In this document: one piece after another, positions 1-8,535 of the stretch
Layout: each line of letters begins with the position of its first letter
Numbering within the stretch: position 1 is the first letter of the stretch
Source: JBCAXA01 sp038534295
Lineage (GTDB): Bacteria; Pseudomonadota; Gammaproteobacteria; Steroidobacterales; Woeseiaceae
Direction: 5' to 3'
Assembly: GCA_038534295.1 (NCBI GenBank)
Contig: JBCAXA010000001.1
Location: forward strand, 558,001-622,000
DNA length: 64,000 nucleotides
Notes under the pieces: generated by a model
Told to the model about the DNA's origin: nothing
The model's database searches: none
Seen by the model: the letters and a program-made list of their open reading frames with translations, nothing else
Made by a program: the position numbers and the translations under genes

Positions 1-87
1 GCGGTCAAATACCCACCACGCGCCGGCAAGCGTCAATGTGGTCGTTAACAGCGCGGTCAGGACGACCCAAAACAATGGCAACAGCAT
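1..87 (-). CDS. N-terminus of a membrane protein, cut by the window edge
   Basis: The minus strand opens with an ATG at 87 and reads 29 codons to the window edge without a stop. The peptide starts MLLPLFWVVLTALLTTTLTL and continues to AGAWWVFDR, which is one hydrophobic segment followed by a charged end, as in the first membrane helix of a small inner-membrane protein. An in-frame stop lies a few codons upstream, so the start is constrained. I do not recognise the family. It is divergent from the TonB receptor and shares its upstream region, including the palindrome at 302-319. Confidence 0.4.
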   Translation of the reverse strand, partial: MLLPLFWVVLTALLTTTLTLAGAWWVFDR

Positions 88-301
88 AAGCCAGGAACTC
101 GGCAGAGGATTGCCCTAATCATGAATGAAAAAGCCCCGCGAGCGGAGCCTACGAGCCATTAGTGCGCTGGGATAAATTGCGCCGAGGAGCCGATGCTCTT
201 CGCCGCCGCGCCGTTGGCGATGACAGTTACGGGTTTCTTGGTTCGGGTCGTCTTTGGTCCCCGTTCGTCGGCGCCGACGTCCCGCTTCCCGATCAATTTA
301 T

Positions 302-319
302 GTAATATTATAACATTAC
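302..319. promoter_or_regulatory. Zur-like palindromic operator
   Basis: GTAATATTATAACATTAC reads the same on both strands except for one symmetric pair of positions. It is an isolated AT-rich island in GC-rich DNA. The core, TGTTATAATATTACA on the minus strand, resembles the TGTTATA-type boxes bound by the zinc repressor Zur in proteobacteria. It lies about 235 bp before the TonB receptor start and about 215 bp before the divergent membrane protein, and the minus-strand reading also contains a perfect TATAAT. Zur identity is inferred from the motif. Fur boxes (GATAATGATAATCATTATC type) fit less well. The rest of 88-554 shows no convincing gene. Confidence 0.55.
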
Positions 320-554
320 GAGTTGCTGGGCCGGCATTGGGGCGCGGCTGCCGGCTCGGTCGGGGGTAAACGGTTGCGGCGCGTGGGACGTGGACCGTTA
401 CCGATCGAATACTTGCGATGCGAACGGGCGCAGTCACTGGCTTGCGTCACCAGCTTTTTCGCGGAATTAGCGAGACGACCTCGCGTATTGATGCTCGCTC
501 GGCACGAGTGAGCGTCTCCATGACCTGACAACAACACCCTAGGAGCCATTCACC

Positions 555-2786
555 ATGTTGAGGGGAATTCCGAGCGAGCGGACGCAACCAGCGACTCGCT
601 CGTTCGGCGCCATTATTGGCGCCAGCATTGCCATCGTCGGATTGAGTTACCAAATCGCTATTGCGCAGACTGCCGGCGACGACGCAGAAGCAGACGCGAT
701 CGACACGATTTTCGTGATCGGTGACCGCCGGGCCTACCAAGGCAACTTCGATACGCTCGAAGAACCGACCGCCATCCAACAGGTCGACCTCGAACTGATT
801 CGCGACGTCGGCGCACTGAACCTCAACGATGCCCTCGACTTGTCGGCATCGGTTGCCCGCCAAAATAATTTCGGCGGTCTGTGGAACAGCTTCTCGATCC
901 GCGGCTTCTCTGGCGATATCAATCTGCCGAGCGGCTTCCTCGTGAACGGCTTCAATGCCGGCCGCGGCTTTGCAGGCCCCCGCGATCTGGTCGGTATTGA
1001 GGCGGTCGATATTTTGAAAGGCCCCCGATCGGCGCTGTTCGGTCGCGGTGAACCCGGCGGCACAATCAACCTCATCACGAAACGCCCGCAGTTCAAAACG
1101 GGCGGCGATGTTCGCTTCACGCTTGGCAGCTGGTCGCAACAGCGTTTTGAAGGCGACTATCAGTCGACCGCCGGGGCCAACAACCAGTTTGGTTTCCGGT
1201 TCGTTGGATTCTATGAAGACGCCGAGAGTTTCCGCGACACGGTAGAAACCGAAAAACTCGGCTTCTATCCATCTGCGACGTGGGAAGTCACCGACAACAC
1301 CAAAGTCACGTACGAACTCGAATACACGGAGCAGGAAATCCCGTTCGACCGTGGCGTCGTGTTCAGCGAACAGTTCGGTTTTTCCCCACGCGAAACCTTC
1401 GCAGGCGAACCGGGCGACGGACCGATCGACACCGAAGTCGTCGGTCATCAGCTCGAAGTGCAGCACAACTTCTCCGAGAACTGGAGCTTGCTGGCTGGCT
1501 TTGGATTTCGCGACACGTCGTTCACCGGCAACGCGTCGGAGCCCAACTTTGGCAGCCGGCAGACCTATTTCATCGATGGCCAAACGCTGTCGCGATTCTT
1601 CCGCTTCCGCGACTTCGAGTCCGACTACACGGTGCTGCGCGCCGAACTGGCTGGCGAATTCGAGACCGGCTCGCTGCGGCACCGCCTGCTGGTCGGCGCC
1701 GACTACGACCGCTTCGAGAACAGCTTGTTCATTTTGCGGTTTCGCCCGCCCGGCATACCAGCCGGCACGGATATCGCGACGCTCGACCCGGCGACCTACT
1801 TGCTCCTCGACGTGTTCGAACCGATCTACGGGCAGTTTCCGCTGCCGATGCCCACGCCGAACACCGACCGTGACGAAGACCTGACCGGTGCGGGCATTTA
1901 CGTCCAGGATCAAATCGACATCAACGACAATCTGCAGATTCGCCTCGGGCTGCGTTTCGACGACTTCGAACAAGACCTGACAAACCAGCTTGCCTCGCCA
2001 GCAACGACGCAAACATCGTCCGACGACCGCGTCTCACCGCAGTTCGGTGTCGTTTATCTCGTTAACGACGGCTTTAGTCTTTACGGCTCGTACGGTGAAG
2101 GCTTCCGCCAGCAAACCGGTGTCGATTTCCAAGGTAATCAGTTCGACCCGAACATTACCGAATCGGCCGAGATTGGCTTTAAAGCGGACTTACAGCAGTT
2201 CTTCGATAGTATTGCCGGCTCGGTAACGTTTACGCTGTTCCAAGTCGATCAGAGCAACATTCTGGTCAACGACGATCGACCAGAGGCGACCGCCGTTGGC
2301 TTCTTCTCATTCCCGGCCGGCGAAGCGCGCAGTCGCGGCATCGAGGTTGATGCCAATCTCGAAACCGACAACGGCTTCAAACTGTGGCTCTCGTACGCCT
2401 ACATCGATGCTGAGTTCACCAACAGCAACCCGGACGAGAATGGCTTTGGCATTATCGAGGACGGCGATCCGCTCGTTAATGCTCCCGAGAATCAGCTTAA
2501 TATTCAGGTCAGCAAGGCGTTCACCGTCGATGGCAAGGAAGCGCAGGTAGGTGCCGGCGTTCTGTACACCGACGAGCGGCTCGGTGGGGCCGGTTTCGAC
2601 TTCTTCCTGCCAAGCTACACGACGGTACGCGTGTTCGGTCAGGTTGAGCCGGCTGAAGGTCTCGCGCTGCGTCTTGACGTGGATAACATGTTTGACGAGA
2701 CCTTCTACACAAACTCGTTTGCCGACGTCTGGATCGAGCCCGGCGCACCGCGGCGCGTGCGCTTTACGGTTGCGTATGAGTTCTAA
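555..2786 (+). CDS. TonB-dependent siderophore/metallophore-type outer membrane receptor
   Basis: A 743-residue outer-membrane receptor that would import a chelated metal or similar ligand using TonB energy. A signal peptide covers about residues 1-38 (hydrophobic stretch ending IAIAQ). A plug domain at about 50-175 has the family signatures FSIRGFSGD, VDILKGPRSALFGRGEPGG and TINLITKRP, which are typical of the siderophore-receptor subfamily. A 22-strand-type barrel follows, closing with the aromatic C-terminus VAYEF. The start is supported by AGGAG 10 bp upstream. The gene is followed by a hairpin and then an ABC transporter operon on the same strand, so the two probably work together. The Zur-like box upstream suggests zinc, but the substrate cannot be read from the sequence. 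Confidence 0.9.
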   Translation: MLRGIPSERTQPATRSFGAIIGASIAIVGLSYQIAIAQTAGDDAEADAIDTIFVIGDRRAYQGNFDTLEEPTAIQQVDLELIRDVGALNLNDALDLSASVARQNNFGGLWNSFSIRGFSGDINLPSGFLVNGFNAGRGFAGPRDLVGIEAVDILKGPRSALFGRGEPGGTINLITKRPQFKTGGDVRFTLGSWSQQRFEGDYQSTAGANNQFGFRFVGFYEDAESFRDTVETEKLGFYPSATWEVTDNTKVTYELEYTEQEIPFDRGVVFSEQFGFSPRETFAGEPGDGPIDTEVVGHQLEVQHNFSENWSLLAGFGFRDTSFTGNASEPNFGSRQTYFIDGQTLSRFFRFRDFESDYTVLRAELAGEFETGSLRHRLLVGADYDRFENSLFILRFRPPGIPAGTDIATLDPATYLLLDVFEPIYGQFPLPMPTPNTDRDEDLTGAGIYVQDQIDINDNLQIRLGLRFDDFEQDLTNQLASPATTQTSSDDRVSPQFGVVYLVNDGFSLYGSYGEGFRQQTGVDFQGNQFDPNITESAEIGFKADLQQFFDSIAGSVTFTLFQVDQSNILVNDDRPEATAVGFFSFPAGEARSRGIEVDANLETDNGFKLWLSYAYIDAEFTNSNPDENGFGIIEDGDPLVNAPENQLNIQVSKAFTVDGKEAQVGAGVLYTDERLGGAGFDFFLPSYTTVRVFGQVEPAEGLALRLDVDNMFDETFYTNSFADVWIEPGAPRRVRFTVAYEF

Positions 2787-2812
2787 TCGGTTGGGTAGTT
2801 GCCGGTAACCCT

Positions 2813-2842
2813 TGGCGCAGAGGACCTCGAGCCTCTGCGCCA
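2813..2842 (+). terminator. Hairpin between receptor and ABC operon
   Basis: TGGCGCAGAGG (2813-2823) pairs perfectly with CCTCTGCGCCA (2832-2842) across an 8-nt loop. There is no T-run after it, so it is more likely a partial attenuator or an mRNA-stabilising hairpin that lowers ABC expression relative to the receptor than a full intrinsic terminator. Confidence 0.55.
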
Positions 2843-2881
2843 CGTTCGATACGTATCAAGCAAGACAGTGAGTTTTTCGAA

Positions 2882-3604
2882 ATGACCGATCCTATTGTTG
2901 TGGCCGACCAGCTATCGGTATCGCGGGGTGGACGCCCGGTGTTGGAGTCCGTGAGCTTTAGCGTCGACAAGGGCAACGTCTTCGCGCTGTTGGGCGGCAA
3001 TGGCGCCGGCAAGTCGACGACGTTGCTGACCTTGCTCGGCTTGGTCACGCCAACATCGGGTGAGGCGCGCATCAATGGCATTCGGGTGCACGACAATCCT
3101 GAGGAAGTTCGAAAGACAGCTGCCTTTCTCCCTGAATCGGCCAATCTGTACCCGCACCTGACCGCCCGCGAGAACCTCGACTATTTTCTGGCACTGGCCG
3201 GTGTCGATCGATCGGTCAGCGATAGAGAAGCGGCGCTCGACAAAGTCGCGCTTACCGCTGAAGCGCGCGGTCGACGGCTCGCTGGGTATTCGAAAGGTAT
3301 GCGCCAGAAGGTCGCGATTGCTCTCGCGATACTGCGTGAGACGCCGATCCTGCTGCTGGACGAACCGACGTCGGGCCTCGACCCAATTGCCGTCGACGAA
3401 TTCAATGCGTTAATTAGCGCGCTCTCGCAACAAGGCACGACCGTTGTGATGGTGACCCACGATGTCTATGGGGTGTGCCACGTCGCACGCAGCGTCGGCT
3501 TATTGAGGCACGGCAAGCTCGTCGCCGTATTCGATGCGCCCGACGACGGTCATTTTGATGCGGAGACATTGCATGAAGCGTTTGCGAATCGGGGTGCCGC
3601 GTGA
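2882..3604 (+). CDS. ABC transporter ATP-binding protein (ABC-2 / NosF-like)
   Basis: A 240-residue nucleotide-binding subunit. Walker A is GGNGAGKST (about residues 38-46), the ABC signature is YSKGMRQ, Walker B is ILLLDEPTSGLDP, and the switch histidine lies in MVTHD. The sequence belongs to the CcmA/NosF type of ATPase that pairs with ABC-2 permeases. It starts 96 bp after the receptor stop, and its TGA overlaps the GTG start of the first permease by 4 bp, so translation is coupled. It would power the two permeases that follow. Substrate and direction are not determined by the sequence; ABC-2 systems are mostly exporters or membrane-remodelling machines. Confidence 0.9.
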   Translation: MTDPIVVADQLSVSRGGRPVLESVSFSVDKGNVFALLGGNGAGKSTTLLTLLGLVTPTSGEARINGIRVHDNPEEVRKTAAFLPESANLYPHLTARENLDYFLALAGVDRSVSDREAALDKVALTAEARGRRLAGYSKGMRQKVAIALAILRETPILLLDEPTSGLDPIAVDEFNALISALSQQGTTVVMVTHDVYGVCHVARSVGLLRHGKLVAVFDAPDDGHFDAETLHEAFANRGAA

Positions 3605-5052
3605 CGGGCAGTCTCCGAATTGTCGCCGAAGAGTGGCGTTATTGGTCACGGTCGCGGCTTGCGGTTAGCGCCACTGGGTTATTGCTGGTCGTTATCCTGG
3701 CGGCCGTGATCAGCACGGTCAGCCGTGTTCAGTCGGAATCGGACGCGCGACGTTCGATGCAGATCGCTGCCGAAGAGACCTTCCTGGCCCAGCCGGATCG
3801 ACACCCGCACCGCATGGTGCATTACGGGCACTACGTGTTCCGAACGCCGGCGCCTCTGGCCGTTATCGACCCGGGGGTCGACCCGCTGACCGGTACCGTT
3901 ATGTTTCTGGAAGGCCATCGTCAGAACACAGCGACGTTTCCGGCGGCGTACACGGCGCCGCAAGTTGCCGGCTTTGAGTATCTGACGCCGGCCTTTACGT
4001 ATCAGGTGTTGGTGCCGCTCGTGCTGGTCGTTGTTGGGTTTTCTATCGTCTCGCGCGAGCGCGAACTGCAAACCGATGTGCAGTTAACCGTGCAAGGACT
4101 GGGGTCGCGGGCGCTCTGGACGGGCAAATCGTTGGCGTTATTGTCGCTGAGCGTGCTGCTGCTATTGCCACTCGCTGCCGGCGCACTGTTTGCGTTGTCG
4201 CGAGGGGCATCGGCGTTTGCCGCGCTCGTGCTGATCGGCGGTTATTTCGCGTACCTCGCGTTCTGGTCGTTCGCCATTGTCGGCATCTCGGCGCGGACGA
4301 AGTCGAGCGCGATGGCGTTGCTCGTCAGCTGCATCGCCTGGATCGCCATTGCCGTCGTCATGCCACGACTCGTCAGCGACCTTACCGGCGCGCTGTCGCC
4401 AGTAACGGGCAAGATTGAATCTGACTTTGCTCTGATTGAAGCAATGCGCGACGTCGGCGACGGCCACAACGCGGCCGACCCCGCCTTCGACCAATTGCGG
4501 GCGAACCTCTTTGCCGAGTATGGGGTCGACAAAGCGGAGGATTTGCCCGTCAACCTGCGCGGCATCGTTGCGGAGGCGGCCGAAACCGAACTGACGAAGG
4601 TGCTCAACGAATTCTCCGATGCGCGAATGCAAGAAGAGCAAGCGCAAGCAGCGCTCGCGCGGCGCGGCGCGCTGCTGTCGCCGATGCTGGCGCTGCGCAA
4701 TGCATCCATGCAGACCGTTGGCAGTGACCTCGGCAACTATCACCGCTTTCTGCACGAGGCGGAGGCTGCCCGATTCGAGTTTGTGCAAGGCTTGAATCGC
4801 GCCCATATCTCCGAACTGTCGTACATCGACGACATAAACCGCAACAAAGACGAAGCGTCGGGCATACGCGCACGAATCAGTGCCGATAACTGGCGCGTCT
4901 TGCAGACCTTCGATTTTCAACCAGCGCCCGCTGGCGAACGAATTCGGACCGCCAGTGTAGGTCTGTTATTGCTACTGCTCTGGTGCGCCGCGGCAGCGGT
5001 ATTTGCGTACACCGGCACGCGCTTTTCAGAAGGTCGATTTCATGCAGCGTGA
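3601..5052 (+). CDS. ABC-2 permease with DUF3526-type periplasmic domain (first copy)
   Basis: A 483-residue inner-membrane protein starting at GTG. TM1 lies at about residues 20-40, followed by a large extracytoplasmic loop containing a His-rich stretch (HPHRMVHYGHYVF) and PLAVIDPGVDPLTG, the hallmark of the DUF3526/NosY-like family. A cluster of TM helices covers about 130-260. A second large soluble loop of about 150 residues and a final TM follow. The gene is translationally coupled to the ATPase before it and overlaps the second permease after it. The histidines could contact metal, but this motif recurs in the family and does not prove zinc transport. Confidence 0.8.
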   Translation: MTGSLRIVAEEWRYWSRSRLAVSATGLLLVVILAAVISTVSRVQSESDARRSMQIAAEETFLAQPDRHPHRMVHYGHYVFRTPAPLAVIDPGVDPLTGTVMFLEGHRQNTATFPAAYTAPQVAGFEYLTPAFTYQVLVPLVLVVVGFSIVSRERELQTDVQLTVQGLGSRALWTGKSLALLSLSVLLLLPLAAGALFALSRGASAFAALVLIGGYFAYLAFWSFAIVGISARTKSSAMALLVSCIAWIAIAVVMPRLVSDLTGALSPVTGKIESDFALIEAMRDVGDGHNAADPAFDQLRANLFAEYGVDKAEDLPVNLRGIVAEAAETELTKVLNEFSDARMQEEQAQAALARRGALLSPMLALRNASMQTVGSDLGNYHRFLHEAEAARFEFVQGLNRAHISELSYIDDINRNKDEASGIRARISADNWRVLQTFDFQPAPAGERIRTASVGLLLLLLWCAAAAVFAYTGTRFSEGRFHAA

Positions 5053-6292
5053 CATCGCGCGCGAGTGGTGGTTCTTGCGTCGTGACCGCCTGACAGTGGC
5101 GACACTCATCGCCGCCGTATTGCTGGCAACGCTCACGATCGCCATCGGCCTTGCCGACGTCGCCTCGCAAAAAGACACCATTGCGGCGTTGGAAGCCAGC
5201 ACCATTGCCGATCTCGAGAACACGCTAGCGGACCAACACGATGCCGGTAGCGCGGCGTACTATGGTTTTCGCTTGGTCGTTAGTCCGCCGAGCGCGCTCG
5301 CGTTTGCGGCCAGCGGCGTGCGGGATGAGCTGCCGTGGAAACACCGCATTCGGTCATTGGCCCTCGAAGGCCAAATCTACGAGAACGACGCCGGTAACCC
5401 GGAACTCGTCCAGCTCGGCCGAATCGACTATGCGTTTCTTATCTCGGTACTTGCACCATTGCTCGTCATTTTAATGCTACACGACGTTGTCGATGCCGAG
5501 CGACGCCAAAACCGTTACGACTTGCTGGCCGTCACGGCCGGTAGCGTACGGCCGTTGCTTCGCTGGCGTGTGCTGTTGCGCGCCGTCGCGTTAGCCACAG
5601 CGCTGCTGGTGCCCTTTGTTGCAGCGGCTGTCTGGTCCAGAGCCGCGACGGCTGACATTGTGGCGATCGTCGCCGCGACTTTACTGTACGTTTTGGCATG
5701 GGCAAGCGTTGCCCTGTGGGTTGCGCGACGACTGCCCTCCGCCACCGCAACGGCAGCGACGCTCCTCGGTGGATGGACGGTGTTCGTACTGGTCATTCCG
5801 CTGACGGCTGGCGCGCTTGCCGAGCGAACGATCGATGTGCCGCAAGGCGGCGAACTTCTGCTGCAGCAACGCGAGATCGTTAACCGGGCATGGGATCTCC
5901 CCCAAAACGCGACGATGGAAGCATTCGACGCAACGCACCCGGAATGGGCGGGGCAAACGATCACGTACGAAGGCTTTAATTGGATGTGGTACTACGCGTT
6001 TCAGCAGGTCGGCGACCAATCGGTCGAGGACATCTCGACGGCCCTGCGAGTGGGCGTTCGCGAACGTGATGCATTCATGGGCCGCGCGGCGCTGCTCTCG
6101 CCACCGCTTTTGATCGACCGTTTGTTCGCCCGTTTAGCGGATACCGACATCGCCGCGTTCCAGCGCTATGACCGTTGTGTCCGAGACTTTCACGCGAGCT
6201 TACGCAAGGCCCACTACCCGATGTTGTACGGCGTCGAACCGTTCGACGTAGACAAGCTGCTCGCGCTCGATAAGACGCGCACTTGCTCGTAG
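5042..6292 (+). CDS. ABC-2 permease with DUF3526-type domain (second copy)
   Basis: A paralogue of the preceding permease, 416 residues from the ATG at 5042. That start follows AGAAGG and overlaps the previous stop by 11 bp; an upstream in-frame ATG at 5003 is less likely. It has the same plan: TM1, a loop with AAYYGFRLVVSPPSALAFAASG in place of the His-rich motif, a TM cluster, a second loop and a C-terminal soluble tail without the last TM. Asymmetric permease pairs of this kind are common in the family and would form a heterodimer with two copies of the ATPase. Confidence 0.8.
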   Translation: MQRDIAREWWFLRRDRLTVATLIAAVLLATLTIAIGLADVASQKDTIAALEASTIADLENTLADQHDAGSAAYYGFRLVVSPPSALAFAASGVRDELPWKHRIRSLALEGQIYENDAGNPELVQLGRIDYAFLISVLAPLLVILMLHDVVDAERRQNRYDLLAVTAGSVRPLLRWRVLLRAVALATALLVPFVAAAVWSRAATADIVAIVAATLLYVLAWASVALWVARRLPSATATAATLLGGWTVFVLVIPLTAGALAERTIDVPQGGELLLQQREIVNRAWDLPQNATMEAFDATHPEWAGQTITYEGFNWMWYYAFQQVGDQSVEDISTALRVGVRERDAFMGRAALLSPPLLIDRLFARLADTDIAAFQRYDRCVRDFHASLRKAHYPMLYGVEPFDVDKLLALDKTRTCS

Positions 6293-6351
6293 GCGGAGTT
6301 CAACAGCTAGAGACGCAAAGAAAAAGGTAGGCCCGATGGTCGCCACTTTTG

Positions 6352-6370
6352 GTGGGCTGTTCTGGCCCAC
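6352..6370 (+). terminator. Weak terminator-like hairpin after the ABC operon
   Basis: GTGGGC (6352-6357) and GCCCAC (6365-6370) form a short stem followed by TTTA, 60 bp after the permease stop. The stem is short and the T-run minimal, so termination is likely only partial. The rest of 6371-6582 shows no gene. Confidence 0.35.
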
Positions 6371-6582
6371 TTTAGCCACAGTGAGCCTCAAGATAGCCCA
6401 AGGTCGCGCCAGTGCGTCTAGGTCGACCGCTAATGACGCGCGTGAGCGCCTTGCTGCACCGCACTCTCTGCCGCTAGGTAGATGCCCTTATTCGCGTTTC
6501 GCGTACGATCTTCTACTCTCAAGACAATTGTCGCTTGGTTGCTCGTTTCGACAATCAAATACAACTCATTAGGACACACACG

Positions 6583-7236
6583 ATGTCTGACACAACGCTT
6601 GCCGAATTTGTCGATAAGGCGTTGAGTGCTGGCGCCTCCCGCGCCGACACCGAGCGCGCTCTACTCGAGGCCGGCTGGGCGAAGGATGAGGTCACGGACG
6701 CGCTCAACTCGTTTTCCGACGTCGAGTTCGCCATACCGGTTCCCCGGCCGAAAGCACGGCTGTCGGCACGCGACGCATTCCTGTACCTCGTCATGTTTGC
6801 AATGCTCTATATCAGCGCATTCCACCTCGGCAATCTTCTGTTTCAGGTCATCAACCTGAACATCCCGGATCCTCTGGTTGAGGGACGCGGCGCACGCTCG
6901 GTCGAAGCCGCCAGAGACGCCATTCGCTTCGCGACGTCGTCGCTGATTGTTGCGTTCCCGGTGTTCTTGTTCACAGCACGCCGCATCGCAAAGGGCGTCA
7001 GTGAAGACCCCACGCGTCGCGGTTCCGGCGTGCGAAAATGGCTAACGTATCTGACTATGTTTGTGTCGGCCTGCATCATTGTCGGTGACCTGATTAGCCT
7101 GCTGTACAGTTTGCTGGCCGGGGAGCTGACCCTACGCGTGACGCTAAAGCTCCTTGTCGTCGGGTTGATCGCTGGCGGCGTCTTCGCTTATTACCTTCGG
7201 GCGATGCGCGTGGACGATGAGGCGCTGTCGCAATGA
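6583..7236 (+). CDS. DUF5671-type membrane protein
   Basis: A 217-residue protein. The first 50 residues resemble a small helical module (FVDKALSAGASRADTERALL, then GWAKDEVTDALNSFSDVEF) and end in IPVPRPKARLSARDAFLYL, the typical lead-in of DUF5671 proteins. Four to five TM helices follow at about 65-90, 125-145, 155-180 and 185-205. Its function is unknown. It overlaps the next gene by 4 bp (ATGA), so the two are translated together and probably act together in the envelope. Confidence 0.7.
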   Translation: MSDTTLAEFVDKALSAGASRADTERALLEAGWAKDEVTDALNSFSDVEFAIPVPRPKARLSARDAFLYLVMFAMLYISAFHLGNLLFQVINLNIPDPLVEGRGARSVEAARDAIRFATSSLIVAFPVFLFTARRIAKGVSEDPTRRGSGVRKWLTYLTMFVSACIIVGDLISLLYSLLAGELTLRVTLKLLVVGLIAGGVFAYYLRAMRVDDEALSQ

Positions 7237-7640
7237 ACATCGATCGCATGGCTGCGGTCACCGCCATCGCCGCGTTCGTCGTTGCTGTCGGCATTGGCCT
7301 GTACTTCAGCGGTTCGCCCGGTGAGCAGCGACAATTGCGTTTCGATCAGCAACGCATCACGCACCTGAAACGAGTCAAGAACTCAATTGACGCGTACTGG
7401 CGTACGCATCGTTCATTGCCGGCTCGGGTCGATGCCGACGTTATTGGATTGTCACTGGGACAGATACCCCGCGACCCCGAAACGAATACGGAATACCACT
7501 ACGAGGTGACCGGTGACAACGCGTACCGGCTATGCGCCGTGTTTGTTCTTGCGTCGCCAGAACATGGAGCCGATGATTTCTGGGCCCATGACATCGGCCG
7601 ACAATGCTTCGATTTTCGGGTGACCGAAAGCGGCGCCTAG
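7233..7640 (+). CDS. Small periplasmic, membrane-anchored protein (pseudopilin-like layout)
   Basis: A 135-residue protein with a single N-terminal TM helix (about residues 8-27) and a soluble C-terminal domain. The region RITHLKRVKNSIDAYWRTHRSLPARV, followed by IPRDPETNTEYHYEV and a late Cys pair, recalls the soluble part of GspG-like pseudopilins, but there is no prepilin cleavage motif. It follows the DUF5671 gene with a 4-bp overlap, a pairing that probably reflects a shared role. No specific function can be assigned. Confidence 0.6.
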   Translation: MNIDRMAAVTAIAAFVVAVGIGLYFSGSPGEQRQLRFDQQRITHLKRVKNSIDAYWRTHRSLPARVDADVIGLSLGQIPRDPETNTEYHYEVTGDNAYRLCAVFVLASPEHGADDFWAHDIGRQCFDFRVTESGA

Positions 7641-7810
7641 CCACCCCACCTATCGCGACCTATGCGTTGTTTTGACACTACGCGCGTTCCGCCCGTGGCC
7701 GTGGGTAGCTGAGCTTCGTTGTCGCAGCTATGCGGCGGAGCGCCTAGAGCACAACGAAAACTCGGCCGGAACAGCCGTTGCCTGCGCGCTCCCGACCTAA
7801 GGTCGATAAA

Positions 7811-8524
7811 ATGCAACGCTATCCGATAGGGACGAACGCAGTGGATTTGCATAACGCCAGTCTCCATTTCCTCATCATAGATTCGTTCCTGAAGCGTGGA
7901 TCGGCCCCGAGCATTCAGGAACTCGCAGAGCGGTTTGACGTCGACAGCGACAGCATTCGGTCTGCGCTACGCAACCTGCAGGACTATCACGGCGTAGTGC
8001 TGCATCCACACAATCAAGAGATCTGGGTCGCGCACCCGTTCTCCACCGTCCCAACCGGCTTTCTTGTACGCAGCAATCACAGGGAGTGGTGGGGCAACTG
8101 CGCGTGGTGCTCCCTTGGAGTCGCGGCACTCGCCGGATCGGTCGCAACAATCACAACGTGTCCTGGTTTCGATAGATCCACGGTCGAGATTCTTATTGAA
8201 GATGGTGATCTCAAGGATCGCGACTTCGTCGTGCATTTCCCAACGCCGATGGCGAAAGCGTGGGACAACGTGATTGCGACCTGCGCCATGATGCTACTGT
8301 TTGATGATGAAGCGCATGTTGATGAATGGTGCGCTAAGCACAACAAGCCAAAGGGCGACGTACGTCCTCTCGCGCAAATATGGCATTTTGCGAAGGAGTG
8401 GTACGGAAGGCACGCTGATCGAGACTGGAAGAAGTGGTCGGCGAACGAGGCAACCGCACTATTCGCTCGTCATGGACTTGATGGCCCGATCTGGGAAATT
8501 GAAACGCAGAACGAACGTTTCTAA
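7811..8524 (+). CDS. MerB-like (alkylmercury lyase family) protein lacking the catalytic Asp
   Basis: A 237-residue protein from the ATG at 7811; an in-frame ATG at 7778 is also possible. A winged-helix-like N-terminus covers about residues 30-75 (PSIQELAERFDVDSDSIRSA). The MerB-type core follows: NCAWCSLG near residues 96-103, TTCPGF, VHFPTP, then NVIATCAMMLLFDDEAHVDEW and FAKEWYGRH. C100 and C158 match the two catalytic cysteines of organomercurial lyase. The acidic residue that follows the first cysteine in MerB (WCALD) is glycine here (WCSLG), so protonolysis of C-Hg bonds is doubtful. There are no merR, merT, merP or merA genes nearby. It may bind another metal or act as a regulator. Confidence 0.65.
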   Translation: MQRYPIGTNAVDLHNASLHFLIIDSFLKRGSAPSIQELAERFDVDSDSIRSALRNLQDYHGVVLHPHNQEIWVAHPFSTVPTGFLVRSNHREWWGNCAWCSLGVAALAGSVATITTCPGFDRSTVEILIEDGDLKDRDFVVHFPTPMAKAWDNVIATCAMMLLFDDEAHVDEWCAKHNKPKGDVRPLAQIWHFAKEWYGRHADRDWKKWSANEATALFARHGLDGPIWEIETQNERF

Positions 8525-8535
8525 CGGCTTGTAGA

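Noticed and set aside
302..319. Fur box
   Set aside because: The GATAAT hexamer triplet is missing; the symmetric TGTTATA core fits Zur better.
159..437. 92-codon minus-strand ORF under the Zur-like box, ending with a Lys/Arg-rich tail
   Set aside because: Its frame runs through the palindrome, there is no ribosome site and no family resemblance. I first considered a Zur-regulated ribosomal protein (L31 or L36 type), but the residues do not match.
447..2012. 521-codon minus-strand ORF opposite the TonB receptor
   Set aside because: Antisense shadow of a GC-rich gene; the plus-strand frame has the full receptor signatures.
7710..7760. Inverted words TTCGTTGT and ACAACGAA before the MerB-like gene, considered as a second attC-like site
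   Set aside because: They do not fit RYYYAAC/GTTRRRY core sites and have no inner pairing.
7811..8524. Mercury resistance operon
   Set aside because: Only a MerB-like protein is present; no merR, merT, merP or merA nearby, and the active site is incomplete.
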